Below, piece by piece: positions 1 through 5,896 of a stretch of 8,193 nt of DNA. The stretch is taken from positions 1-8,193 of the forward strand of contig JAEYOK010000007.1 of the NCBI GenBank assembly GCA_023411795.1, in the 5' to 3' direction. The notes below the pieces were generated by a model. The model did no database searches. It saw only the letters and a list, made by a program, of their open reading frames with translations, and was not told the origin of the DNA. A program made the translations under genes and the position numbers. This stretch comes from Bacillota bacterium. Lineage in GTDB: Bacteria > Bacillota > Clostridia > DSM-8532. The stretch's first letter is position 1. The number at the start of each line of letters is the position of its first letter.

Positions 1-14
1 AATAATGAATTATT

Positions 15-48
15 AAAGCGTGCAGTGGTTGTTCCGATGCACGCTTTT
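15..48 (+). terminator. Hairpin, probable terminator of a gene off the left edge
   Basis: A perfect 10-bp stem (AAAGCGTGCA at 15-24, TGCACGCTTT at 38-47) encloses a 13-nt loop and is followed by TTTTAAG on the plus strand. A stop codon in frame 2 (14-16) immediately precedes it, which fits the end of a plus-strand gene outside the window. The T-tract is short and the stem is symmetric, so it could also act on the minus strand or be bidirectional. Confidence 0.45.
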
Positions 49-205
49 AAGTATATGCGAAAATCACCAAATTAAAAACTAGCGAATGTTACTTTAATTT
101 TGAGACAAAATCAAAAACGCTTGACAGAAATAATTTCAAGGCATAAGAAATTTCAGAGCACATAATAATATGCCTGATTTTTGAATTGACATAGATATAG
201 ATAAC
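49..205. other. AT-rich intergenic stretch, no gene seen
   Basis: No start codon with a ribosome site was found on either strand. The stretch contains a TTGACA at 121-126 and another at 184-189, but neither has a convincing -10 hexamer at normal spacing. A 6-bp inverted repeat (GGCATA 140-145, TATGCC 169-174) is too short to interpret. Confidence 0.5.
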
Positions 206-245
206 AAAAAAGGATATTAGACAGGTATAATTAATCCTGTCTAAT
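206..245 (-). terminator. Rho-independent terminator of the Gfo/Idh/MocA gene
   Basis: A perfect 10-bp stem (ATTAGACAGG at 216-225, CCTGTCTAAT at 236-245) has a 10-nt loop. On the minus strand it is followed after four bases by a run of six T. It lies 34 bases past the stop codon of the oxidoreductase gene, in the right orientation to end that transcript. Confidence 0.8.
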
Positions 246-279
246 TATGATAAATATATTTTTCATAAGAATAATCTGT

Positions 280-1263
280 TTACTCACCTGGATATCTAAG
301 CTGCCATTGAGCCCTCAGAATGTCCATAGTTTCCATTATGGCGATTGATTCATCAAGGGGCATAATATCACTTTCTATTTTACCCTTTCTAATACAATCT
401 ATTGCTTCAAGGGCTTCAAATTGATATCCTGAGTATTGATCCAGAGCTTTAAAGGTTTCTTTCTGGCCATTTGAAAGGGTTAATGTCGCGCCACTGGGAT
501 TAATGAAATTATCAATAATTATATTTCCATTTGTTCCAAAAATCCATGCATTATTAATTAAATCCATCTTAAAGGAAACGTGTAAGCTTGCCATTTTTCC
601 ATTATCATATCCAAAAAGCATTGCGCATTTTTCGTCTACGCCGGTAGGACCAATATCTGCAAGGCTTTTTATTATTTCTGGTTGTGTTCCATAAACCATA
701 GAAGCAAAGGAAACCGGATATATTCCTAAATCTAACAAAGCTCCCCCGCCAAGCTCCAGATTAAGAATCCGTCCCTTTGGATCGTGCTCCCCTCCAAAGC
801 CAAAATCTGCTTTAAGCATTTGAACTTCACCAATGGCCCCTTCTTGAAGCCATTTACGGGTTTTTTTAATAGCAGGTAGAAAACGGGTCCACATTGCCTC
901 CATAAGAAATAGCTTCTTTTCTTTTGCAAGTACTACTAGTTCACGGGTGTCCTTCGCATTCAATGTAAATGGCTTTTCACACAGAACTGCTTTGCCTGCA
1001 TTAAGACAAAGTTTGACACAATCTTTATGAAAGGGATGAGGTGTAGCAACATAAATTATATCAATATCTGGGTCAGAAACTAACTCTTGATAACTTCCAT
1101 AACTCTTTTCTATCCCATATTGCTTTGAGAAGGATTCAGCGCGTATTTTATCTCTGGAGCCAACTGCAATAATTTTAGTATCTTCAATAGTTAGTAGCCC
1201 TTTTACAAATTTATGAGCAATCAAACCCGGTCCCATAATACCCCATTTAATGACATTTTTCAT
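280..1263 (-). CDS. Gfo/Idh/MocA family oxidoreductase, dihydrodiol-dehydrogenase-like
   Basis: This 327-residue protein is a predicted cytosolic NAD(P)-dependent dehydrogenase. An N-terminal Rossmann fold carries the nucleotide motif GIMGPGLIA (residues 8-16). The ATPHPFHK stretch leads to the family EKP motif with Lys97, followed by MEAMWTRFLPA (about 121-131), typical of the trans-1,2-dihydrodiol dehydrogenase branch. The C-terminal domain has GGGALLDLGIYP, whose Tyr182 matches the family's catalytic tyrosine. Length is normal and no lesion is visible. A TTG lies 18 bases further upstream in frame, but it falls just before the ribosome site AAGGGG, so the ATG at 1263 is the likely start. 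The real substrate, probably a sugar or cyclic diol, cannot be read from sequence. It appears monocistronic, between a terminator upstream (1341-1368) and its own at 206-245. Confidence 0.93.
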   Translation of the reverse strand: MKNVIKWGIMGPGLIAHKFVKGLLTIEDTKIIAVGSRDKIRAESFSKQYGIEKSYGSYQELVSDPDIDIIYVATPHPFHKDCVKLCLNAGKAVLCEKPFTLNAKDTRELVVLAKEKKLFLMEAMWTRFLPAIKKTRKWLQEGAIGEVQMLKADFGFGGEHDPKGRILNLELGGGALLDLGIYPVSFASMVYGTQPEIIKSLADIGPTGVDEKCAMLFGYDNGKMASLHVSFKMDLINNAWIFGTNGNIIIDNFINPSGATLTLSNGQKETFKALDQYSGYQFEALEAIDCIRKGKIESDIMPLDESIAIMETMDILRAQWQLRYPGE

Positions 1264-1340
1264 ATATATCGTCCCCTTCAAAATAATTTAACTTATATAA
1301 GCAATATATCATATTATGTTGTACGCTTCTATTATATTAC

Positions 1341-1368
1341 AAAAAAACAGCCCTTAATAAAGGCTGTT
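1341..1368 (-). terminator. Rho-independent terminator of the 32-residue ORF
   Basis: The stem AACAGCC (1346-1352) / GGCTGTT (1362-1368) is followed on the minus strand by seven T (complement of 1341-1347). It lies about 46 bases past the stop of the small membrane-peptide gene and separates that gene from the oxidoreductase. Its presence supports the small ORF being a real transcription unit. Confidence 0.8.
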
Positions 1369-1414
1369 CTATCTATATTATGTAAATCATATTAAAGGCA
1401 AATTAATTTTTTAA

Positions 1415-1513
1415 TTATTTAGACTTAGCAATTCTCATCTGGTAATCCCATATATTTTTTAATAAAAAATATGTCCCTGCTACTACTACAATTAATGTTA
1501 ATGTTTCAAACAT
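1415..1513 (-). CDS. Small single-pass membrane peptide, 32 residues
   Basis: The peptide starts MFETLTLIVVVAGTYFLL, which forms one hydrophobic segment (about residues 4-18). It ends in a short basic, polar tail (KNIWDYQMRIAKSK), which suggests an outside-N, inside-C membrane anchor by the positive-inside rule. A strong ribosome site, GGAGG at 1522-1526, sits 8 bases before the ATG, and a good terminator follows at 1341-1368. These signals make it more than a chance ORF. No known family is recognised. It lies between the radical SAM operon and the oxidoreductase. Possible roles such as a membrane-complex subunit, type I toxin-like peptide or regulator are guesses only. Confidence 0.65.
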   Translation of the reverse strand: MFETLTLIVVVAGTYFLLKNIWDYQMRIAKSK

Positions 1514-1675
1514 AATATGCACCTCCGTAATCAAACTGCTATCCATGTTAATATTTTAACACATATTGATAAATATTTAACACTGTCATTATTCACAAAC
1601 ATTATAATAATTTTTATGAAAATCTAACCAATTTGCTTAAATGTATGTATTAAATGGGATAACCTCACCATCTTT

Positions 1676-2929
1676 TTACAGTTCAATATGTTCGGGAAAG
1701 GCTTCTTTTCGCATGATACCCCACATCTTGTCTATATAAGACAGTGTGTAAAAGTTCTCGTAGTAATGATAATAAAAAGCACCTTTTAGTGTCATTTCAT
1801 AAGTACCACCATGATCTTTGATGAAACCCAATCGCTTTGCAAGCCAAAGCTCAAATCCATACATTCTTTTCAATGGCACACCAAAAAATCTTTCAAAATC
1901 AATAGCTTTTACTTTCGTGCTATACGCTGTCCAGAATAGCCAGTAAATCATTCTCTGCCGCATGTTAAAACGAATGGTCAAAGATGTGGCAAGTTTCTCA
2001 GCACTAATTCTTGCACAGTAAGATTCTATATCAAAAGTATTGATTTTAAATTGATCTTTGAATAGGCTTGTGGCTGAGCACCCGAATCCGAGAAAGTTAT
2101 CTCTGGTCATGGACGAATAGTTCGCCTTCTGTTCGCTTGAGAAAGTCCAAATAGAACTGCGTAAATACCCTTTATTCAAACAGTATTGAGTGATGGCATC
2201 CAGTAATTCTCGTTTTTCTTTTTTGGGCATTTCGGCAACAGGACTCTCTGTGAAAGTAAAATCAATAAATGGATATATAGCTACATGATTTGCGCCTAAT
2301 GAAAATGCCTTATCAATATCGGTTCTCAAATCATCGTAGGTCTGTCCGGGAAGTGCAAAGATGAAATCCATTGAAACTGTTTCAAAAGGAACAGCCGCTA
2401 AAGCTGACATCATTGTAGAGGTGTCAATCTTCTTTCTTCCGAGAATGTTTTGATATTTACTGTGAAACGATTGGATACCGATGCTGATTTTTGTTACGCC
2501 TGCATCTTTCAATATTTGCAAAACATCCACGGTCACATTGTCCGGGTGAAGTTCCAAACCAATCCCTTCGGTGATTAAAAAGTGCTCGTTAAGGGCATCT
2601 ATAATCTCCTTGATACGATTTGCTGCAAGTGCCGGTGTTCCACCTCCAAAATATAGGCTGGTCACCTTTTTCTTTTCGGTATGCTGACTGCCTACAAGGT
2701 GAATTTCCCGAATCAGAGAATCTATGTATTTTTCGCAAAGCTCTTTAGAATACCGTACTTTGCAGTAGGGGCAAAAATTACATATACTTTTGCAGAATGG
2801 AATGTGAACATATAGTCCAAGGTTTTCGCAATCGGCAAAGGACAGTATTTGGTCATATTCCTTTTTGAAAGTAAATTGCTGCACCGATCTGGTAAGCCAC
2901 ATTCTTGTTAAACTAGTAATAAAGCTCAT
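1676..2929 (-). CDS. HemN/HemW-like radical SAM protein (likely radical SAM mobile pair protein B)
   Basis: This 417-residue protein belongs to the coproporphyrinogen III oxidase-like radical SAM group. HIPFCKSICNFCPYC holds the CX3CX2C 4Fe-4S motif (Cys46, Cys50, Cys53) and a further Cys56. GGGTP (95-99) fits the SAM-binding strand, and LELHPDNVT and ISIGIQSF (about 125-155) are typical of HemN/HemW. The C-terminal ~120 residues look like a winged-helix module (MTLKGAFYYHYY). The start follows an AGGAG site at normal distance. The upstream gene stops only 7 bases before this ATG and its stop codon overlaps the ribosome site, so translation is probably coupled. I recall this pairing as the NCBI 'radical SAM mobile pair' families, but the substrate is unknown. 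True heme synthesis is possible but less likely, because no other heme genes are nearby. Confidence 0.85.
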   Translation of the reverse strand: MSFITSLTRMWLTRSVQQFTFKKEYDQILSFADCENLGLYVHIPFCKSICNFCPYCKVRYSKELCEKYIDSLIREIHLVGSQHTEKKKVTSLYFGGGTPALAANRIKEIIDALNEHFLITEGIGLELHPDNVTVDVLQILKDAGVTKISIGIQSFHSKYQNILGRKKIDTSTMMSALAAVPFETVSMDFIFALPGQTYDDLRTDIDKAFSLGANHVAIYPFIDFTFTESPVAEMPKKEKRELLDAITQYCLNKGYLRSSIWTFSSEQKANYSSMTRDNFLGFGCSATSLFKDQFKINTFDIESYCARISAEKLATSLTIRFNMRQRMIYWLFWTAYSTKVKAIDFERFFGVPLKRMYGFELWLAKRLGFIKDHGGTYEMTLKGAFYYHYYENFYTLSYIDKMWGIMRKEAFPEHIEL

Positions 2930-2936
2930 ATTACTC

Positions 2937-3839
2937 CTAAATATATTTTAAATATGTGTGAAGCATCTCAAAGACGATTTTGAGATTACCTCTGAACAAA
3001 AGCGTGTATTCAGCAACAAAGAAGTATCCGCATTGGTCGCAAAGGCCGGGCACATCAATACATCGTCCACAGGTGGACAACTTTCCATTTTCCATCACAA
3101 CGCACTGATGACAAGGCGTTGGAAAACGATTCTCTATAAGATATGGGAATGCACTTTTTAGGTTAAATACTGGGGCGCCCTCTTTCATCATTTGAGCTAT
3201 CGTATCGCAACACGTTGCTTTTTCATCTAAGCTCAAAGACAATTCTTTTGTATCTGGATAGGGTGTATGGAAATTGAATGATACAGCTCGAACATTTTTG
3301 ATATCACGAGCAGTTAAGCATACATCACGCACACAGTCCTTGTTGATTTGATTGATTGCCATATAGAAGCAGATATTATCTGCTGTGGCATTACTAATGT
3401 TCTCTATAATGGTGTCATAGGTATCACCACGGATTTCATTATGACGTTGCTTATCTCCGTCTAAACTTAATAGAATTAAATCTGCTTCCGGGAGGTCAAT
3501 TGGGAATGTACCATTCGTAACTACATTGACAATAATGAACCCCATTTTTTTTGCTTCAATGACTAAATCTCGCAATGTGCGTTCGCCATCTTTCCAGAGG
3601 AAAGTTTCACCACCGCAGAAAAATAAGATGCGTACTCCCATGTCATATAACTGCTGCATCTCTCCACGAATTTGAATGTAAGGGTAAACTATTGCAGTAA
3701 TGTTATTGACCGAGCAATGCTTACAATGTAAATTACATTTGTCTGTAACGATTACAGTTCCAAGAATTGGAGCTTTCTTTCTAAAAAGGATTGTCTTGAA
3801 ACCAAAAGTTGCGAAGTGCAAAAAAGATGACAGTTTCAT
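2937..3839 (-). CDS. Radical SAM protein with C-terminal six-cysteine domain (likely radical SAM mobile pair protein A)
   Basis: This 300-residue MoaA/SPASM-like radical SAM enzyme has the CX3CX2C cluster motif at CNLHCKHC (Cys35, Cys39, Cys42). The SAM-contacting GGE is at 76-78, and VVTNGTFP and LILLSLDGD occupy the barrel strands. The C-terminus has three CXXC pairs (Cys243/246, 257/260, 267/270), which look like ligands for at least one auxiliary iron-sulfur cluster. Such clusters in relatives serve peptide or protein modification, but no precursor peptide is obvious here. The ATG follows GGAG with 7 bases between. It is the first gene of the operon, behind the promoter at 3887-3914, and is coupled to the HemW-like gene. 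The assignment to mobile pair protein A is from memory of the family and would need an HMM match. Confidence 0.85.
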   Translation of the reverse strand: MKLSSFLHFATFGFKTILFRKKAPILGTVIVTDKCNLHCKHCSVNNITAIVYPYIQIRGEMQQLYDMGVRILFFCGGETFLWKDGERTLRDLVIEAKKMGFIIVNVVTNGTFPIDLPEADLILLSLDGDKQRHNEIRGDTYDTIIENISNATADNICFYMAINQINKDCVRDVCLTARDIKNVRAVSFNFHTPYPDTKELSLSLDEKATCCDTIAQMMKEGAPVFNLKSAFPYLIENRFPTPCHQCVVMENGKLSTCGRCIDVPGLCDQCGYFFVAEYTLLFRGNLKIVFEMLHTYLKYI

Positions 3840-3871
3840 ATTTTATCTCCATAAAATTGTAGATCAGGAAA

Positions 3872-3883
3872 GTGTGTACACAC
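3872..3883. promoter_or_regulatory. Palindromic operator candidate GTGTGTACACAC
   Basis: This is a perfect 12-bp palindrome. Symmetric AA/TT pairs lie one base outside it (3869-3870 and 3885-3886), giving an 18-bp dyad. It lies 3-4 bases downstream of the -10 box, at the predicted transcription start of the radical SAM operon, where a bound repressor would block initiation. The size fits a MarR- or TetR-type dimer. No such regulator is encoded in this window. Confidence 0.6.
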
Positions 3884-3886
3884 ATT

Positions 3887-3914
3887 ATTATATATGCTTT
3901 CCGCTTTTTTTCAA
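3887..3914 (-). promoter_or_regulatory. Promoter of the radical SAM operon
   Basis: On the minus strand TTGAAA (3909-3914) and TATAAT (3887-3892) are separated by 16 bases. Transcription would start near 3880 and give a leader of about 40 bases with GGAG before the ATG at 3839. Confidence 0.7.
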
Positions 3915-4028
3915 GATAACACGACACAATTCATCACATTAAATTGTCTGCACCTCGTTTTCGACGGCGATAGTATCAATGGAAATCATGTTAGTGAAAA
4001 AAGAACGATGCCGGTTGCTTTCTTATAT

Positions 4029-4058
4029 AAAAAAACCGCTAATCGTTGTGACTAGCGG
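4029..4058 (-). terminator. tRNA terminator
   Basis: The 9-bp stem (4036-4044 with 4050-4058) has a 5-nt loop and is followed on the minus strand by seven T. One pair is G-U on the minus-strand RNA but A-C on the other strand, which shows that the minus strand is the functional one. It lies eight bases past the CCA end of the tRNA fragment, as expected for the original tRNA-Thr transcript. Confidence 0.85.
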
Positions 4059-4065
4059 ATTTTTA

Positions 4066-4115
4066 TGGAGCTGGAGGACGGATTTGAACCCCCGACCTGC
4101 TGATTACAAATCAGT
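4066..4115 (-). other. 3' part of tRNA-Thr(TGT); probable integration attachment site
   Basis: Read on the minus strand this is the anticodon arm (loop TTTGTAA, anticodon TGT at 4106-4108), a 5-nt variable loop, a T arm with loop TTCAAAT, the 3' acceptor strand CTCCAGC, a discriminator T and an encoded CCA (4066-4068). Nothing resembling a D arm or 5' acceptor strand precedes it; the sequence beyond 4116 is AT-rich and unrelated. Mobile elements that integrate in a tRNA 3' end restore the tRNA on one side and leave exactly such a fragment on the other. The T stem has one G-G mismatch and the first anticodon-stem pair is A-C, which fits a non-functional remnant. The element would lie to the right. 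A tRNA disrupted by deletion is the alternative. Confidence 0.75.
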
Positions 4116-4202
4116 TTTATTGCTATTTGATAGTATTTGACTTTATGTGAAAGCCTTTTATATCTAAGTTTTTAACGTTGTAAGTTTATAAACTTTAATG
4201 AA

Positions 4203-4251
4203 AATCTTGGGGACTATTTTAACTTTTAGTCCCCAAATGGTCCCCAAGATT
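4203..4251. repeat. GGGGAC inverted repeats, candidate integrase arm-type sites
   Basis: A 12-bp perfect inverted repeat (AATCTTGGGGAC at 4203-4214, GTCCCCAAGATT at 4240-4251) encloses a second one (GGGGACTA 4209-4216, TAGTCCCC 4227-4234). This makes three copies of a TTGGGGAC[C/T]A unit, two of them in direct order 11 bases apart on the minus strand. Their position about 90-140 bases from the tRNA core matches where tyrosine integrases have arm binding sites. One minus-strand frame reads NLGDHLGTKS followed by a stop, similar to the GTK-rich tails of many phage-type integrases, so it could also be an integrase relic. Confidence 0.5.
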
Positions 4252-4262
4252 CGATATAGAAG

Positions 4263-4282
4263 AAAAAGAGCCCGAAGGTTCT
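4263..4282 (-). terminator. Terminator with UUCG loop
   Basis: On the minus strand AGAACC-UUCG-GGCUCU forms a six-pair stem with one A-C mismatch and a stable C(UUCG)G tetraloop. It is followed by four more T. It begins five bases after the stop of the 154-residue membrane-protein gene. Confidence 0.7.
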
Positions 4283-4286
4283 GGTA

Positions 4287-4751
4287 CTAAATCTTAAAAA
4301 TAATTTTCGTTTTATACTTCCTACCGCTTCCATCTATAAAAAAGATATCAGTTTTATACTTTTTAATATACCTTTTCAAGAAGTGTTGTCTAATATGCTC
4401 ATATTGTAAACTATGTGTATACATCTCGCCAGGAGATAACATCCTTTCAACTCTATGTTCACCATCTAAAAAAGCCATCCTTTTATTTTTACCAATATTC
4501 ATGGTACATTCTTGCAGATATATAGGTACTAAACCAACATTTGTAATACTTACAGATACAGCAAAAGGTTTATTGTCAATTCCTGTATCATAAACATAAT
4601 ACGAAAAAGCAGCAGAGACCTTTGCTCTTGGCTTGTGTTCTCTTCGTGCTAAGTATAGGGCTATAATAACTGCTCCAAGCGTGCCTATGGCGCTTATCCA
4701 ATCTGTTATTTCCCCAAGCTGATAAACAATTTGCACAGAGTCATTCGACAT
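4287..4751 (-). CDS. Membrane-anchored protein of unknown function, 154 residues
   Basis: No named family is recognised. The N-terminus carries one hydrophobic segment (about residues 15-35, ending LYLARREHKP), which suggests a single membrane anchor with the rest on the cytoplasmic side by the positive-inside rule. Residues about 42-154 are rich in beta-strand patterns. VSITNVGLVPIYLQE resembles the N-x-G strands of immunoglobulin-like sandwich domains found in small phage and island proteins. An ATG eight codons upstream (4775) is in frame, but the start at 4751 has AAGGGG 8 bases before it. That ribosome site overlaps the stop of the 40-residue ORF upstream, so the two are probably co-translated. 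The gene is nearest to the attachment site and ends at its own terminator. Confidence 0.75.
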   Translation of the reverse strand: MSNDSVQIVYQLGEITDWISAIGTLGAVIIALYLARREHKPRAKVSAAFSYYVYDTGIDNKPFAVSVSITNVGLVPIYLQECTMNIGKNKRMAFLDGEHRVERMLSPGEMYTHSLQYEHIRQHFLKRYIKKYKTDIFFIDGSGRKYKTKIIFKI

Positions 4752-4764
4752 TGAACTATCCCCT

Positions 4765-4887
4765 TTAACTACCATAATTCGCCATATAAAGGCAAAGTCC
4801 TCCTAAAAGAACAAAATTTAATAAGCATACTGCTATCAGTATATAAAGCCGGTAATCTTCCCCACTTGTTGTGAAACATGTGTACAT
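4765..4887 (-). CDS. Possible small membrane protein, 40 residues
   Basis: The frame starts MYTCFTTSGEDYRLY, then holds a strongly hydrophobic stretch of about 20 residues (YILIAVCLLNFVLLGGLCLY) and ends ANYGS. The stop at 4765-4767 overlaps the ribosome site of the next membrane protein, a common arrangement for coupled genes. The weak point is the start: no ribosome site lies close to the ATG. An AAGGGG occurs about 24 bases upstream, but it can pair with the ACCCCTT just before the ATG. The hydrophobic core and coupling are the main evidence. It could instead be an untranslated leader. Confidence 0.45.
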   Translation of the reverse strand: MYTCFTTSGEDYRLYILIAVCLLNFVLLGGLCLYMANYGS

Positions 4888-4918
4888 GTATAAAGGGGTT
4901 AAAGCTTACACCCCTTAC

Positions 4919-4968
4919 ATACTTACGGAAGTATATACACTCAATTTTGTGTATACTTACGGTAGTAT
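4919..4968. promoter_or_regulatory. Duplicated palindromic operator sites with central dyad
   Basis: Two 16-bp near-identical elements, ATACTTACGGAAGTAT (4919-4934) and ATACTTACGGTAGTAT (4953-4968), lie 34 bp apart. The first is a palindrome with 6-bp arms and the second has 5-bp arms. Between them TATACAC (4934-4940) and GTGTATA (4949-4955) form another inverted repeat. On the minus strand each unit includes a TATACT hexamer like a -10 box, just upstream of the small membrane operon. The layout suggests two dimers of a repressor. The TACT-N-AGTA form is like operators I recall for HxlR/DUF24-type regulators, but no such gene is in the window. Confidence 0.55.
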
Positions 4969-5000
4969 AGGCTCATTAAAAAAAGTTTAGGACACTCCCA

Positions 5001-5113
5001 CCCCATATTTGGGGTACGAATAGCATACTCAACTATATAAAGACTTTTTACCCTAAAAGTTAAAAAGTCAGTCAAACCAAATTTGGATTATCCTTAATCT
5101 CCATAATTTGGGG
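5001..5113. repeat. Intergenic cluster of CC(A/T)nGG palindromes and a long hairpin
   Basis: Three similar AT-centred dyads occur in this spacer: CCCCATATTTGGGG (5001-5014), CCAAATTTGG (5077-5086) and CCATAATTTGGGG (5101-5113). A 9-bp perfect inverted repeat (GACTTTTTA 5042-5050, TAAAAAGTC 5061-5069) lies among them. The hairpin has no proper T-tract, so it is not a clear terminator. They may be protein binding sites near the element's end or upstream of the membrane operon. No gene is seen between 4888 and 5165. Confidence 0.35.
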
Positions 5114-5146
5114 AAAATAAAAAGGGGTCCCGGTATGGAACACCCT
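5114..5146 (-). terminator. Terminator of the XRE-regulator operon
   Basis: On the minus strand GGG-TG-TTCC-loop-GGGA-CCC forms a 7-bp stem with a 2-nt bulge, followed by C and TTTTTATTTT. It begins about 20 bases after the stop of the 91-residue gene and fits the end of the operon. Confidence 0.65.
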
Positions 5147-5165
5147 CTGATAGTCTTGGTCCGGC

Positions 5166-5441
5166 TTATGCCACCGATGATAATATTAACTTCACTGCCA
5201 GCTTAAAGCCTTCATTAAATGCCGTATCTCTTGCAGCTACTTCCATTCTGGTGACATCTGAATCCATTTTAGCCCACAGCTCTCGATCAAGTTTTCTTAA
5301 TTCTTCATAATGGATTTCTACTTTTTTGACGGCCTCCATGTATTCCGGGTTACTATCAATAGCATTTGATAATTTTGTATCATGTTCTTCAAAACCTCCA
5401 AACATCAAGTCGGTTATTTGAATAGTATTTATCTTACTCAT
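5166..5441 (-). CDS. Small helical hypothetical protein, 91 residues
   Basis: The protein is predicted to be nearly all alpha-helical, with a charged middle (residues about 31-60, KKVEIHYEELRKLDRELWAKM) and an end AARDTAFNEGFKLAVKLILSSVA. The NPEY...AFNEGFKL pattern reminds me of the DUF6809-type small proteins of Firmicutes, but this is from memory and not certain. The start is well supported: GGAGG lies 7 bases upstream and the ATG overlaps the stop of the XRE-type regulator in an ATGA arrangement, so the two are translationally coupled. A terminator follows at 5114-5146. No catalytic motif or membrane segment is visible. A role as partner or modulator of the upstream regulator is a guess from the coupling. 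Confidence 0.75.
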   Translation of the reverse strand: MSKINTIQITDLMFGGFEEHDTKLSNAIDSNPEYMEAVKKVEIHYEELRKLDRELWAKMDSDVTRMEVAARDTAFNEGFKLAVKLILSSVA

Positions 5442-5818
5442 AGTGCAACCTCCGTTTTATCCAATGACTTTATGTCCTTCTTTAGTTCCTTTTGATAGCC
5501 ATTTTTCAATAGTCCATTTGAGCAAGCAAGAAGAAGCCTCAGGTTTCTTTCAGATAATGTCAAGATGTTTACCATAAGTTTATTGAATGTAGAATTGCCT
5601 TCTGAGGATTTATCTTCTGGTTTTCTTGCTTTCAGAAAAGTATTGGGTTCAACATTCAATGCAATAATAATCTTTAGAAAATCGCCATGCCTCATAGTTT
5701 TCCCGCTTGTCAGAATAGAATTTAGCCGTTTTGTTGAAACTCCTGTCATTTCAGATAAGGTGTCAACTGAAATATCGTTTGCCTTTAAGTAAAGATTAAT
5801 TCTTTGTGATACTGTCAT
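5438..5818 (-). CDS. XRE-type helix-turn-helix regulator, 126 residues
   Basis: Residues about 3-60 form a Cro/C1-type DNA-binding domain: VSQRINLYLKANDISVDTLSEMTGVSTKRLNSIL, then the typical helix 4-5 region LKIIIALNVEPNTFL. The remaining half (KLMVNILTLSERNLRLLLACSNGLLK) is helical and may dimerise. A TTG seven codons upstream is in frame, but the AGAAGGGAG ribosome site lies between it and the ATG, so the ATG at 5818 is chosen. It is probably a regulator of the mobile element. It is coupled to the 91-residue gene by a 4-base overlap. A 184-base spacer separates it from the excisionase-like gene and carries the opposing small-RNA unit. No strong promoter of its own was found, so read-through from the promoter at 6201-6229 is plausible. 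Confidence 0.85.
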   Translation of the reverse strand: MTVSQRINLYLKANDISVDTLSEMTGVSTKRLNSILTSGKTMRHGDFLKIIIALNVEPNTFLKARKPEDKSSEGNSTFNKLMVNILTLSERNLRLLLACSNGLLKNGYQKELKKDIKSLDKTEVAL

Positions 5819-5896
5819 AATAAAAAGCTCCCTTCTCAATTCTCATTGCTGTAAGCCAAAATATTTGCCTCAGCCGTTATCTTAAGTGTATTGCCC

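Noticed and set aside
121..149. TTGACA with a TAAGAA 17 bases downstream
   Set aside because: The -10 matches poorly and no gene or terminator follows on the plus strand.
503..694. Plus-strand open frame of 63 codons
   Set aside because: It lies inside the oxidoreductase gene in antisense, with no ribosome site and no conserved pattern.
2958..3161. Plus-strand open frame of 67 codons
   Set aside because: Antisense shadow of the radical SAM protein's cysteine-rich end; no ribosome site.
3700..3942. Plus-strand open frame of 80 codons
   Set aside because: It runs antisense through the radical SAM gene start and its promoter; composition follows the opposite gene.
3947..4000. Minus-strand 16-codon frame reading MISIDTIAVENEVQTI
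   Set aside because: A stop lies shortly upstream and there is no ribosome site. It might be the decayed tail of a lost gene, but the evidence is too thin to annotate.
4876..4890. ACATGTGTACATGT repeat over the start of the 40-residue ORF
   Set aside because: It resembles the operator at 3872 only through its GTGTACA core; too short and AT-biased to call a shared site.
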